From: Aulostomus chinensis
Taxonomy: Eukaryota; Chordata; Actinopteri; Syngnathiformes; Aulostomidae
NCBI GenBank assembly: GCA_037954235.1
Contig: JBBMOA010000016.1
Location: 25,528,883 to 25,592,882, forward strand
DNA: 64,000 nucleotides
Direction of reading: 5' to 3'
The notes beneath the pieces were generated by a model, which ran no database searches, was not told where the DNA came from, and saw nothing but the letters and a program-made list of their open reading frames with translations. The number at the start of each line of letters is the position of its first letter. Position 1 is the first letter of the stretch. A program made the position numbers and the translations under genes. This document shows positions 26,201 through 38,099 of the stretch, one piece after another.

Positions 26201-29200
26201 ATTCCTCACCTCAGCAGCACCACGCTGTCAGTCATGAAAGCTCCGACTGTGACATCTGCAACATAATTCGGTTGGAAATCCATCAAGAACGTATTAACGG
26301 CGAAAGAACTTTGTCTGACGTCGCTCTTTACACCTGCGAGCCACGAACAATGCAGAGCTTCTTAACTGTCATTGTGGCTGAGTTTGACTGTCAGCTGAGG
26401 AATGCAGTAAACAAGATGCCTCAATCACGAGTCTGTAGCGCTGCCGCTGCAGGAGAACGCCGACCCAAACCCATGAGCTGAGACAGCCCAAGATTCCATT
26501 TCTACTGCTTTGCTATGTGTCGCTTTCACTCTATTTTCCTGAAGTGGTTGGGGAGGTCTGTTAGCATTCACCCAGTCAGGTATGCCCCTACCTGTGTAAC
26601 CGTTACCGTCCATGTCCACATTGCCAGAGATGGACTGGCCAAACATCTGGAGACCAGGGTTTACACTGCGGCCAGATATTTTCTGTAAGAGATCATACCA
26701 GCCTTCAAACAACAGGCCAACGTGAAAAACAAGAGAACATTGTGATCCGAGACCGCTTTGGTTTGTTTTATTTATAGATGAAGCTGCGTTTGAAAAGAGA
26801 TTTAAAAACGTTATTTTTCTGCTGTATTTGTGATTGAATATTGAGACAAAGATTTTATTTTGAGATGTGTTGAACATAATTTTATTTATTTTTTAAATAC
26901 TGTTTTTTTAAACAGCCCCCGTTAATATTTGTCGTGGCCCTAATTGTCCTCCGTACAAATTGAATCATTTGTTTTCAAGATATATTTCTAATGAAGGCCT
27001 GCTTTATATTTGCTTTCTTGCCAAGACTTAGATGAGAAGATACCACGCTAATTCTGGATGGTAGCTATCGTATGAGTTAGCTTAGCACAAAACATGGAAT
27101 CGTCAAACGCCTTAGACATCTGCGTCAAGCACGCCGACACACATTTTATATTTCAATTATCTTTATATGTGAATGAATATTTGGGATTTTAAGAGAGAAT
27201 AAAAGGGCTGAAACTACTCCTTGATACAAGTTCCTGGGCAACAGAATCATAGAGAAATAACGTTAGTTAATGGGAGCTGTTAGCTAGTTAGCTAGTAGCA
27301 AATTATCTAATACTGTTAGCTAATGATGGTAAAAGCTCAACTCATCTTCACCTTTGGTTTATTGAGCAAATTAAACTAACAGGCTTTGCCGTGTTCATTA
27401 ACAGGCTTTAATGTGCCTGTTGGGGTATTTTTTAAGGCTTTAGATGGATCCAAAGCTAGAGAGGTTCCTCCTAATGCTAATCTAGCTAATCCTGTTTTGC
27501 CTCCAGCTCCGGGTTAACAGCAGAGGCAATGATCCACTCACGGACCTCCCGGCGAGTCACCAAACAGTTGTAAGTTTGGGCCTTTCAAGTGAAGACATTT
27601 GATATTTTAACACGATGTCACCGAATGATGACGGTTGCCCACGAGAAGACATTGGGAGGTTTAACATTTATTGTCACAATACTCATCAAGAACATCAACA
27701 CATGCAAGATGGCGACGTGGTTATAGTTTAAATTTATTGTGTGCACATTGCTGAGCTCGCTGAGAAATGTGTCAGTCTGAAAACTGAAGAGGGTGACATC
27801 ATCGCCATTGATCAACCAGTAAAAACACAAATCTACGTGGGAACGTGTGTGGGAGGAAGCTCCTACCATGGAGTATTTGCTGATGATTCCTGTGGCATCG
27901 CCGTGGTAGATGTAGACGGCTCCTCCATAATCGTCCTCCTTGGGTGCTCCTATGGCTACGTCTGACCAGACACATCGAAGAAAATACAGCATAGAGATGC
28001 GCGTTAGTCAGCCTGCATGCAGGCTTTCGTTAACCATGTGTTTACTTTCTGCTGGCCTGTGTCTGGGAAACAAGCTGTTACAGTAAGACTCTTAATAGAC
28101 AATTAAGTGTTGTTAGTGGCTATAAAAAGTTGTGCGACCTCTGAGAGACTGGAAACAAGACTATAAAGTGCTGGCAAGAGCACTGAAACAACGGCTCCTT
28201 ATCCCATTTCCACAGAAAGACAGACCCACATATAAACCTTCTTTATAAACACTTCCATTCAGCGCAGTGCAGCTTACCAAAGGAGAAATGGTACTTATGA
28301 CCGAATATCACACAATAATGAAGTCATCATGTAGAGCAACTACTTAACAAGGCATTTGTTTTCAGGGAAACCACGTGTGTATTCTTTTTTTCTACTTTTC
28401 TATTAAATTAAATGGCAGCAATGAAGTTGTAAATAACAGACTGTCTGTCATCGAGGCACTTTCGACACTCCAGTCGTGACGGGTTACCAGATGAGTTCCT
28501 CGCTGCCATCTTTCCCCTCTCACACCGTGCCAGGCAGCAGGCCTCGCAGGCCTCGCAGGCCTGAGCCAGGCAGCAGCCTCCAGTGTGACGCAAGTCGAGC
28601 TCTCGGAGCCAAGCCAAGCCAGTGCCAGGAAACAGACAGCGTGTGCGGATAACTTGGTTTGCCTCTGGAGGACTCGGCCAGAGAGGGAGAGGTAATATTT
28701 TTCCAAAGATCTCTCTCAGCAGGGTAATCAAAATAAAATAAGTGTGTAAATGATTGCTTTCTTTGCACCTACTGAGCACCTCATCCCGTCTTTTTGAGGG
28801 CTGACAGACAGAATTACGGGACAGGAAAAACAGATTTGTTGCAGGACCGTCGATGTCCCTCTAATGAACACCGTAACAAAGTGGATGCTCATCCACGGAT
28901 GACTGGAGGGCCGTCGGTCTGACCTCTCACCAGATGCTTCGGATTTACTAAAACGTCTGGTGGCTCTTGTGCCGCGAGAGTATTGACAGCGGGTTTACAG
29001 GAGGAGAACTTTCCCTGTTGGCAAACAACATGTAGCTCATACAGAGGCCATCTTGCCTCCATGTAGCTGCTGAGTCAGCAGGCCTGCAACCATGGACAAC
29101 GAGGTTTGAGGTAGCGATCAGCCGAAGACACGAGATGAAACGTATTTGCTGGCTACCTGGTTCACGTGTCTTATCTGGCAGACATATGTACACGCTGACA

Positions 29201-32200
29201 GGTGGTGGTCCGTTTGCTATACTGTTAGTGTTTAACCTGTCAGGGTTAAAAACACATTTTTCCACAGTTACAGCACAACACTCAGTCCAACTTCCTCTGC
29301 TGATGAACATGTGACACATTCCAGCAAGCAACCGCGGCGCGGGAGGATTGTTTAACCGTCAGCATACAGAAACGCACCAATGAAGTCGTGCAGCTTGGAC
29401 TGAGAGTGTCTAACTGACCTTGGTAACCATCGTCGTCTATGTCTCCGATGGCGGCGATGCACTCTCCAAAGTGAGCGTTGTAAGCACTGTCACCGGTCAA
29501 AATGGCTTCCTCCTCCATAACCCCCTGAAAAGACCAGCAGACACCAGCTCAGATCAGGAAAAACATAAAGCAAACTTCCTGGAAATAAGTCATAAAAGTG
29601 TCGAGTTCATCTCCTGACGGGATCAGGGGTGTTCCTCTGAGGCAACACCGTACACTCAGAAACAAATCAAACACAAGCAGAAGCGGCGCAGCTCGGAGTA
29701 AAACCACATCTACATGTGATTTAGCTGCTCAGTAAATCCGCAGGTCGGAGTATCACGTTCCCGCTGACCCACAGATCCCACTCACGTTTCCCATGCTGAG
29801 GTACACAGACACCCGGCCCTCATCCCGTAGCTGGCTGTGCATGGGTGCCCCCACCAGCAGGTCTGACAGGCCGTCCTGGTTCAGATCAACTGCACACAAT
29901 GAGGAGCCAAAGTAAGAGCCCATCTGGAACCAAGCCGAGCCACAGAGTGTTGGGTCAGATCACAGGCACTTCTCTGCACTTCATACATGCAAGTCACCGT
30001 CTGACTGGAGCCGTTTTCCATTTCTAGATTCATGCTCACAGTAAATCCGTATTTACACAATGTCCTCTAAAAACGTGCTATTTCGCCGCTTGTTGGTGCA
30101 TCCTGCTTGCAGAGTGCTGTGAGCCAGATGTGCCATGTGGCTGACGTGCAGAAGGTCAGCCTGTCACGACACACTGGAACTAAAACTATATGAACATGTA
30201 ATGGACTAAACCATGTCAGACAACATAAGTCTACTCAGATGTGTGGGCTCGCCGAGGCAAGCGCTGCAGGTGCCCGTCCAGGTGAGACAGCACGTTTTTA
30301 GGGACTCTGAATGAACAGAAGTCATTAGCTACCACTGCTGCCGTTCAAACTGCAGCGCATCGCACAAATCAGTGACATGGCCCCCGAGGCAAGTTTGACT
30401 CAAGAGCAGCCGTCCAGTTTCATCACTAAAGTGACGCCAGAGATCATTGAACGCTATCAGACCGCGCAGGCGCTCATACCATTTTCCCTGAGGCTTGAAA
30501 ACTCTTCACCAAAGACCCGCCATCAATTTTGAAAATGTAAACCTGCGCAGGAGAAAAACACATGATTGCAGCGTGCAACACAGAGGCCTTCGATTCCACC
30601 GACAGAACAAGGATGAGGAGCCTACTTTTCCACAGCCGCTGTGCTGAGGCGCCCCCGCCGCTATGTCGATGGCATGAGGAGAGGAGAAGTGTCCAGCAGT
30701 CACAGCGTAGCCTGGGGACACACACAGTCATTCTCAGCTGCCTTTCCCGCCACAGTCCTACCTGATTCTCATTACCCGCCTCTCACCAAGGTAGCTGTAC
30801 CGATGGGAGTCCACCTCTTCCTTGTTTGGGCTGTAGAAGGTGGCAGACGTCAGGTTGTACACCTTAATTGTCCCGGTCCAGTAGTACGAGCCCGGCGCTC
30901 CCATCACCACCAGCTCCTGGAACACACAGATAATTTGGCAAATGTGAATCACCTTCTGGTGAGCGTGGGGTTAACCAGGAGGCCGCAGACGTGCGTGTGT
31001 CTTATCTGCTCTCAACCACACAGCCAGATGTGGCGGCAGCTGTTCTGATGTGATGGAGAATTCAGAGCAAGCAGAGCTGACGGCTGTGAAATGAGTTGTT
31101 CACAGCTTCATGCTCGCGATAAAAGAGACCAGAGCAGGACAATTAAGAGGCTGGACCACACATGGACATCTACAGACGGCCGCCATCTTCGCCCCCCCCC
31201 CTCCCCTTTAATCTGCTTTAATCTAATCTGACATGCCTCCGAGGATGTGATGAAAGCTGAGCAGCGCAGCGAGCACCTGACTGAGCTGTGATGTCAAACA
31301 TCTGGGCACCAGCAGCGGCCCACGGACGACGGTTCAGACAAGGATAAGGAACAGTTGGACATCTTTTCTAGAATTCCTGACATTCCGTCGCGAGGGGGGG
31401 GGGGTCGTTTAAACGCGCTAACAGATCAACGCTGGTCGTCCTGGTAGCTGTGAACAGTGATCGTTTCTCTCCTGTATCGCAGTTTTAACACAACAAGAAA
31501 AAAGAAAAAAAAAAAACCTTTTATGGACTCAGACGTTCTGTAAGCCCCAACAAGCTCCCCGTCTTTTTTATAAATGGCGTTTTATATAATAACATTATGA
31601 AACTAAACATGATGTCATAGACTGCGTGGTCATAACAGCCGTGAGCAGGGCTTTCAAAGGCAATTTGATACTGAGAATTCACATCAAAGTCTTCATAATC
31701 AAACATTTAACAAGTTAGCAGGCGGATCATGAGAACTTCTCAGTATCCAGGAGAGAAGAACCTTAATTAAAATCAAAGCTGTGCGAGTCCACATGAATGT
31801 GTTTGTGAGGCTTTTCCGCAAGGGTTTTTTTTGGGGGGGTTGGGGGGGGGGGCATTTTTTTAAATAGACAGCAAGGATAAGATGAGGAGAAAATGAAGTG
31901 AAATTAGCAGCATGTTACGCTCCCAGAAGATCCGAGAACATTCCTCAGCAGCCGCAATGTGGATCCTTGTGGGTCGGGGGGAGGATTCAGGATATTCCGC
32001 TAAATGTTAGTGAATGTTACAGTTGTGAAGATGTTCTGGGGATACGATACAAGAACCTAAATTAGGTTCGATTATTCCTTTAGTGCCCTAAAGCTTCCTG
32101 TAACGTCACTATCGCTTGTGCAAGGGTTCTGGGGACTCACAGTAGAGACCTGGAGGGAGCGTCCTACATACGTTCCCCTAAATCTGACAAGAACCTTCTG

Positions 32201-32296
32201 ACTGCTCTCTGATTATAATGTTCCTCCATCCTTTAAAGAACTTATGGGAACATTAGAAAGCGATGTCCTTAACGTCTAACAGGGACTGTTTTCATA

Positions 32297-32329
<33 letters not shown>

Positions 32330-35300
32330 CCTGTTACTGAGGTGTCAAAATGTAAAAAGACGTTCTCACATAGAGAACTTTGAAGTGCAGGACTTTCAGG
32401 AGCAGAACAACTCCAGGGTTCGGTGAAGGTGCCAGATGTTGGTCCCCCCCTGCCTGGGTGCGCTCTGAGGACAGTCTACTGTACTTTATGTCCCAAATCG
32501 TGCATGACTGTAATTTGAGACTTGAACGTGCTGAACAAGCTGCTTCTGAACAACATGAGGAAAGAATTAGTCGGCTAATGTATAGAAAAACAAACTGCTC
32601 CGGTGCTTCCCTCCACATTTGTCCTGCTCACTACAACCCCACAACAAGGACTTCACATCTGGGCGACGTCCATCTTCTTGCCGACAGGACGTGCAGGAAG
32701 GCATTTCCAGGGTGGCGTCCGACTGACGGTGATGCCATCCATGACTTCAGTAAAAAGTAGTTCACCTCTGTTCTAAAGAAGCAAAATGTGGGGTTTTTTT
32801 TTCTCAAAAACTTCACCTGGCGGAGGCCCACCAGAGGCCAAGCAAGGCCACTGCCGCCCGTCCCGGCTGCCAGGGGAGATCAGCTGGCAGTTATCAGCAG
32901 CTACTCAGCACAGAGATTCCTGCTTTGTTATAAATACGCATGTATGTTGGATTGTAGAATCTCCATTTTCCACATCGTTTGACATCTTAAACAACTTCAA
33001 ATCCCCCACAACTGCATTTATAAGCCTGGTAACTATTCTCAGTATCCCAAAGTCAACAAGGAACAGAAAACGATGCTTTGAGAAATTAGACATGTGGTTG
33101 TGTTAATAGGCATTTTAAATGAGTCATCTGAGGCCTTAGACAAGAGGCAGTGGGGAACGGAGACGGACTCATCGCTTTTACCAGTGAGTAACAGTGAAAC
33201 AATAAGAGCGCATGTTTCAGTGGATTAAGAGGATGAACAAGCACTGTTACTGACCTCCGTAAAAACTCCTGCTATCCCAGCTTGGCACGAGCCGTGCTCT
33301 TCCCCATACCTCTGCTTATAGTCTGTAAGAAAAAACAAACCACAAATTATTTCACTGTGTGCTTGAGCCAGCGTTTACTGGAGTTTTTCCTGCATTCCAT
33401 ATGGAGCTAGTCAAAGACCCGGACCCATCCAAGAGGAATCTGGGGGCAGAAAGGAGGCTGAAAACAGTGGTGCAAGGCAGCATTCAACAAGACCTGGTCC
33501 TCAGAGGGGGACACGCTGCTCTCAGGTTACACAAATACTCAACTTAGATGGACTAGAAATCAGTCTGGCTTCCCTACAGCTGCTGGCTACGAGTGGCAGG
33601 AAGTGAAACGCTGACTTGGGCGCACACTTAAGGTGCAAGTCAGCCTTTGATAAGTAGCAGAGTCACATATCAAAACATCCCGAGAACACATTTGCGTGGG
33701 CCAGCTTGAAATGCTACGCGGCACATTGTTTTTCAAAAGGAATTGGATTTTTAGGGTTGTAAAGGTGGGAAAAACAACCTCCGGTACAGAGTGGAGGGTG
33801 TTTACTCCGACCAGAACACAGTCGGACAAGCAAACCTTTCCATCCAACAACTGATTTGATCAACCAACAGGCAGAAATCTGTGTTTATCAGCTGATTGTA
33901 TCTTTAAAAAAAATGTTTTCCTTTTGTAGAAAAAAAAAAGTGGACAGGGATTCCAAACTTTCCCTCCACACGGGCCAAATGCTCAGTGTCCCATATTTAA
34001 CCTTCAGCATAACAAACTGTGTGTACTACAAATAGTAGTGGTGGACTCCCGTCAAGGTGGTTGTGCTGGAGTGAGGAGGAGAGGTCACACTTCCAGAAAC
34101 GGCGTGAAGCCGACGGTGAAGGCACTTTAATCACAGACGACACAAGAGGCCCCAGGGTGGTCGAGAGAACCAGACACCGACTGCTGTTGCACAACAACCT
34201 CCTCCTTATTCCTTTTCTCCTATTTTTGCCTTGTATTCACTGGATATTATAAAAAAAAACTATTGAAGCAATATTTTAGGCTTAGGGAAATATGCGTACT
34301 CTCTTTCCTGCTGAGAGATGAAAATGGGGATAAATATGAAGCTCTAGCTGGGAGACAGTTAGTTTAGCTTAGCATAAAGAAGGAAACAGCACAGCTCCGT
34401 CCAAAGGTAACAAAATGAGGCCAACGGCTCCTTAACTGAATGAGACGGATGCAAACGCTGACAAAAACACCTTTGAAGGCCATAATCTGCGATGTGAGGC
34501 GATGACTGAAGCGGGTAGAGCCACCGGAGGTGAAGACCTCTACGGGAACACGACAGCTTTTTTAGCAAATACTCTTGTCATCCATCATCCCCAGAGACAA
34601 CAAGATGAAGGAGACCCTTTGCTCCTCTGCGCTACATAAGGAAACTGAGACCCATGCTAGTTAGCTTAGCACCATGAATGCCAGTGGGTGGAAAGTGTTA
34701 GCATACCTCTGTAAAGACAATGTGTAGTCACTGGGAATGGGAGCCACTGTCATGCTAGGATCAGACGTGTGGTCTGGAACTACTTAACGCAACAAATGCT
34801 GTTGATGGCTTGAAGAGCTGCAACTAAACATGGCCGACTTTGTAAGACAGGATGAGGAGGACGACTTCTGGAAATCCAAGACCCTGAACTTTTATTCAAT
34901 GACTTTTGACAGAGGTATGCTAACACTTCCCATCCACTACCATTCATTGTGCTTAGCTAACTAGCGGTCAGCTGGTCTCGAACGCAGCGCGGAGGAGAGT
35001 CTCTCTCTTCTTATGAGGATGAAGAAAAATGGCCATATTTTATGAAAGTAAGCATTCTTATTTGATTCTGCTTCTTTTCTGTCAAACTGGGTTAAATTAA
35101 ATATCTGCTGCTGTGCTCGCCGTCATTGTGCCTCCACTGTACCTTCATAGCAGGGAATGAGGGGCTGCGTCCTGCCCTGAAGAGTTGGAGGGATGATGGA
35201 GCAGTACCCGTGCGGAAGGATGTGCTCGGCGTCGTAGTAGACGTTCTTCCAGCGGTGAGCACAAGCCTGCAAGAGAAGACACTGACTCACTCTGAGCAGA

Positions 35301-35758
35301 AACTGCAGGCGGGACTGCACCAGCCTGATAGTTTAAGCCCCTCACTGGCTAGCAGGAGTCTCTGTGGCTGTCAAACCGTCATCGATGAGAGGAGGGGGAG
35401 GGAATTAAAGGCCACCAAATCACAGCTATGGTCTGTGGTGTGAATATCTCACATGCAATACAGTCGAATGTGCAGCAAGGAGATTCATCAGAGCATCATT
35501 GTGATCCTGCTCTCACTGCCAAACTGCTTTTCAAGAGTTTACTGGAAACCATCTGGGACGTTTAGACTCAAAAGACAAAAAACAAACTCCTACTTTAATA
35601 GTTGGTGACCTCTCAAATACTGAGAGTGAGATCTCCTCAGAACAATATTTAGCTGTGTCACTTTCAAAATAAAACGTTCCACAGGTCAGAGAGAAAACCA
35701 GAACACACAGAGCAGGAGTCTGCAGAAATCAGGCCACGAATGTGTAAATAAGGTAATC

Positions 35759-35802
<44 letters not shown>

Positions 35803-35903
35803 GTGTGTGTGTGTGTGCGTGTGGCTCTGGGGTTATTGCGGGGGTTTTCTCTGAAGTTCATTTCCCCTCACTCTGTTTAACTCCCCTTTTAACCCCTCCC
35901 ATT

Positions 35904-35990
<87 letters not shown>

Positions 35991-38045
35991 GAGAGATCAT
36001 CAGATGACAGGCAGGAAGGTACAGCTCAGCCGACAGTAGGAACATAAACTCTCTCCTTTTAGCAGAAGCAGAATCAGCTGACAGTGATAAAAACACTGCA
36101 GAAGGCGCCAACGCTATTGTCTTGTTCTTGTTCAGTTCAAGAGCTCGCTGGTCACGAGCGGGTCCTTCACTGATGAAATCACCACTGCAAACATCTGCCG
36201 AGCAGCCGTTTCCCTGCAGAAACGTGAGTCTATTCAGATGAGACCGAAAAAACAAAAAGCTTCAGTGCTGCGGAGAAGCACAGCGACACGTGGCTCGTCT
36301 TTTATCTCACTGCTATCGCGCCTCTGCAACTCACTCAGACTCCTGCCAACTCCAGCAGCCCTGACATGTAAAGTCAAGGCTGATGGTCAGAACACTGAGC
36401 CAAAACATTCCATATGGATTTGAAAACCAGGACAAAAGACAAACACGGAATAGAAGCTGGACAGGCCGAATGGTTATCTGGACATCTTCGAGAGGTGCAT
36501 TCTTGCCGTGTCGCCACCTCCCTGAGGAGGAGAGCAACCAGCACGTATTCAAGCACCTGCTGTGAGAGGTTCCCTCTGCCAGACTGCCGCTTCCCTCCTG
36601 ACCTCCTACAGGAGACGGAGGTCGACCTTTAATGAAAGGCTGCTGAGGGGCTGGAGCCTAAACAAACTCTGCCAGCTACCCTCTGATCCCCGAGCAGCCA
36701 ATCAGCACCAGAGTCTGCTGACTACAATCATTCTCATTTTCTTAAAAATCTACAATCTCCTTTTGACAAACTTCCCTCCGCTGACACCGAACACCAGGGG
36801 AACGTTTCACAGCGTTACGTAACCCTGCTGCAGATTCCAAGTTTTGAATGTCAAAAATCAGAATTCAGAGTTCCTATTTTTAGTTTTTTCAGTGCAACTC
36901 AAAGCCATGAAGCTGCGACCGGAAGGACAGGCAGAGTTGTGGAGACCAGCTGTGGTTCATGGTGAGACCTGAACGCTGCTGGTCTGCTTCACATGAGCTG
37001 AAGAGCGTCTCCGAACCCACCAGGATTCTGCCGTTGGCTCGGTCCTGTCGGGCCAGGCTGACTCCCATCCACTCATCTTCTCGGTCGCCTTGGCACGTCT
37101 TCCCACACGACTCCCTCGGCTTGTTTCCTGAGAGACAATGAGAGCAGTTTGCAGATGTCGAGTCATCGGGTCGGAGGAGCAGGAAAACGTGTCAATCACC
37201 TGATTGTCAGCTGGGTTTTGTTCTTCCTTCACACTGAATGACCACGGCTGCTGCCATCAATAAGAAAACTAGCATCTCATGAGAAAACGTCCTGCTGCTA
37301 CTGGAATTCATAGATTTATGAATGGAGAAGTTTCTGGGTTCAGTCAGTCCAATAGCAACACAGCTTCACACCTTCACTTTTCTGTGGCTGAAGAGTTTTA
37401 ATCATCTCCCGTTAAAAACAGGAAATGATCTTTGAAGAGGAGTCCGATGAAAACCACAGCCACAGAAGAACTGCCCCGTCAGATGATGTCATCATCATCA
37501 GATTGTAAAACATGCACAGATAAATCCGGAGAATGAAGCTATGGTTCTCTCAGCCAGAACCTTGATGCTGTTCCCATTCATACTGATTGGTTCCATTTCC
37601 CAAGGAGAAATACTGTGACATAAATGAGTCACAGACAACCAGCAGCTTCCTGAGTTTGTGAAACTGGTACCAGTATGGGAGCGACTCCCCCTGCACAGCT
37701 CCATAGACAGCAGAGATGATTTCTTACACATACAGCTGCAAGCAACACTGTCAATTCAAAGTAGGTTAATATAATTATAATAAAATAAGAATAATAAGAA
37801 TAATAAGAATAAAAGCTAAAATGAAGATAAAATCTACAGGAAAATCAATAAACAAAAAGAAGGAAATGAAACTGGTCGAGGGTTTTTGCTCTACACTCGA
37901 TTGTGACTCAGGTTTGACTCCGTGATTCGCTCCAACGGCATGAAGCTGCCAGTGCGCCTCTGTGTCAGTGTTTGGGTTCCCTGAGGCCCGGCACGGTTCG
38001 GTTCAGCTCCGCTGGCCCGCCAGCTTCACTGAGCAGCGCGCGCGC

Positions 38046-38099
<54 letters not shown>

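Larger units (their letters stand above)
33323..35142 (-). other. ITGA9: ITGA9 intron 4
   Basis: 1.8 kb, much of it mobile-element derived: fish repeat copy 2 (34294-34420) and the MITE-like element (34605-35015). Confidence 0.7.
35267..37020 (-). other. ITGA9: ITGA9 intron 3
   Basis: 1.75 kb with the paired GT and CA tracts at 35761-35986. Otherwise nothing recognised. Confidence 0.75.
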
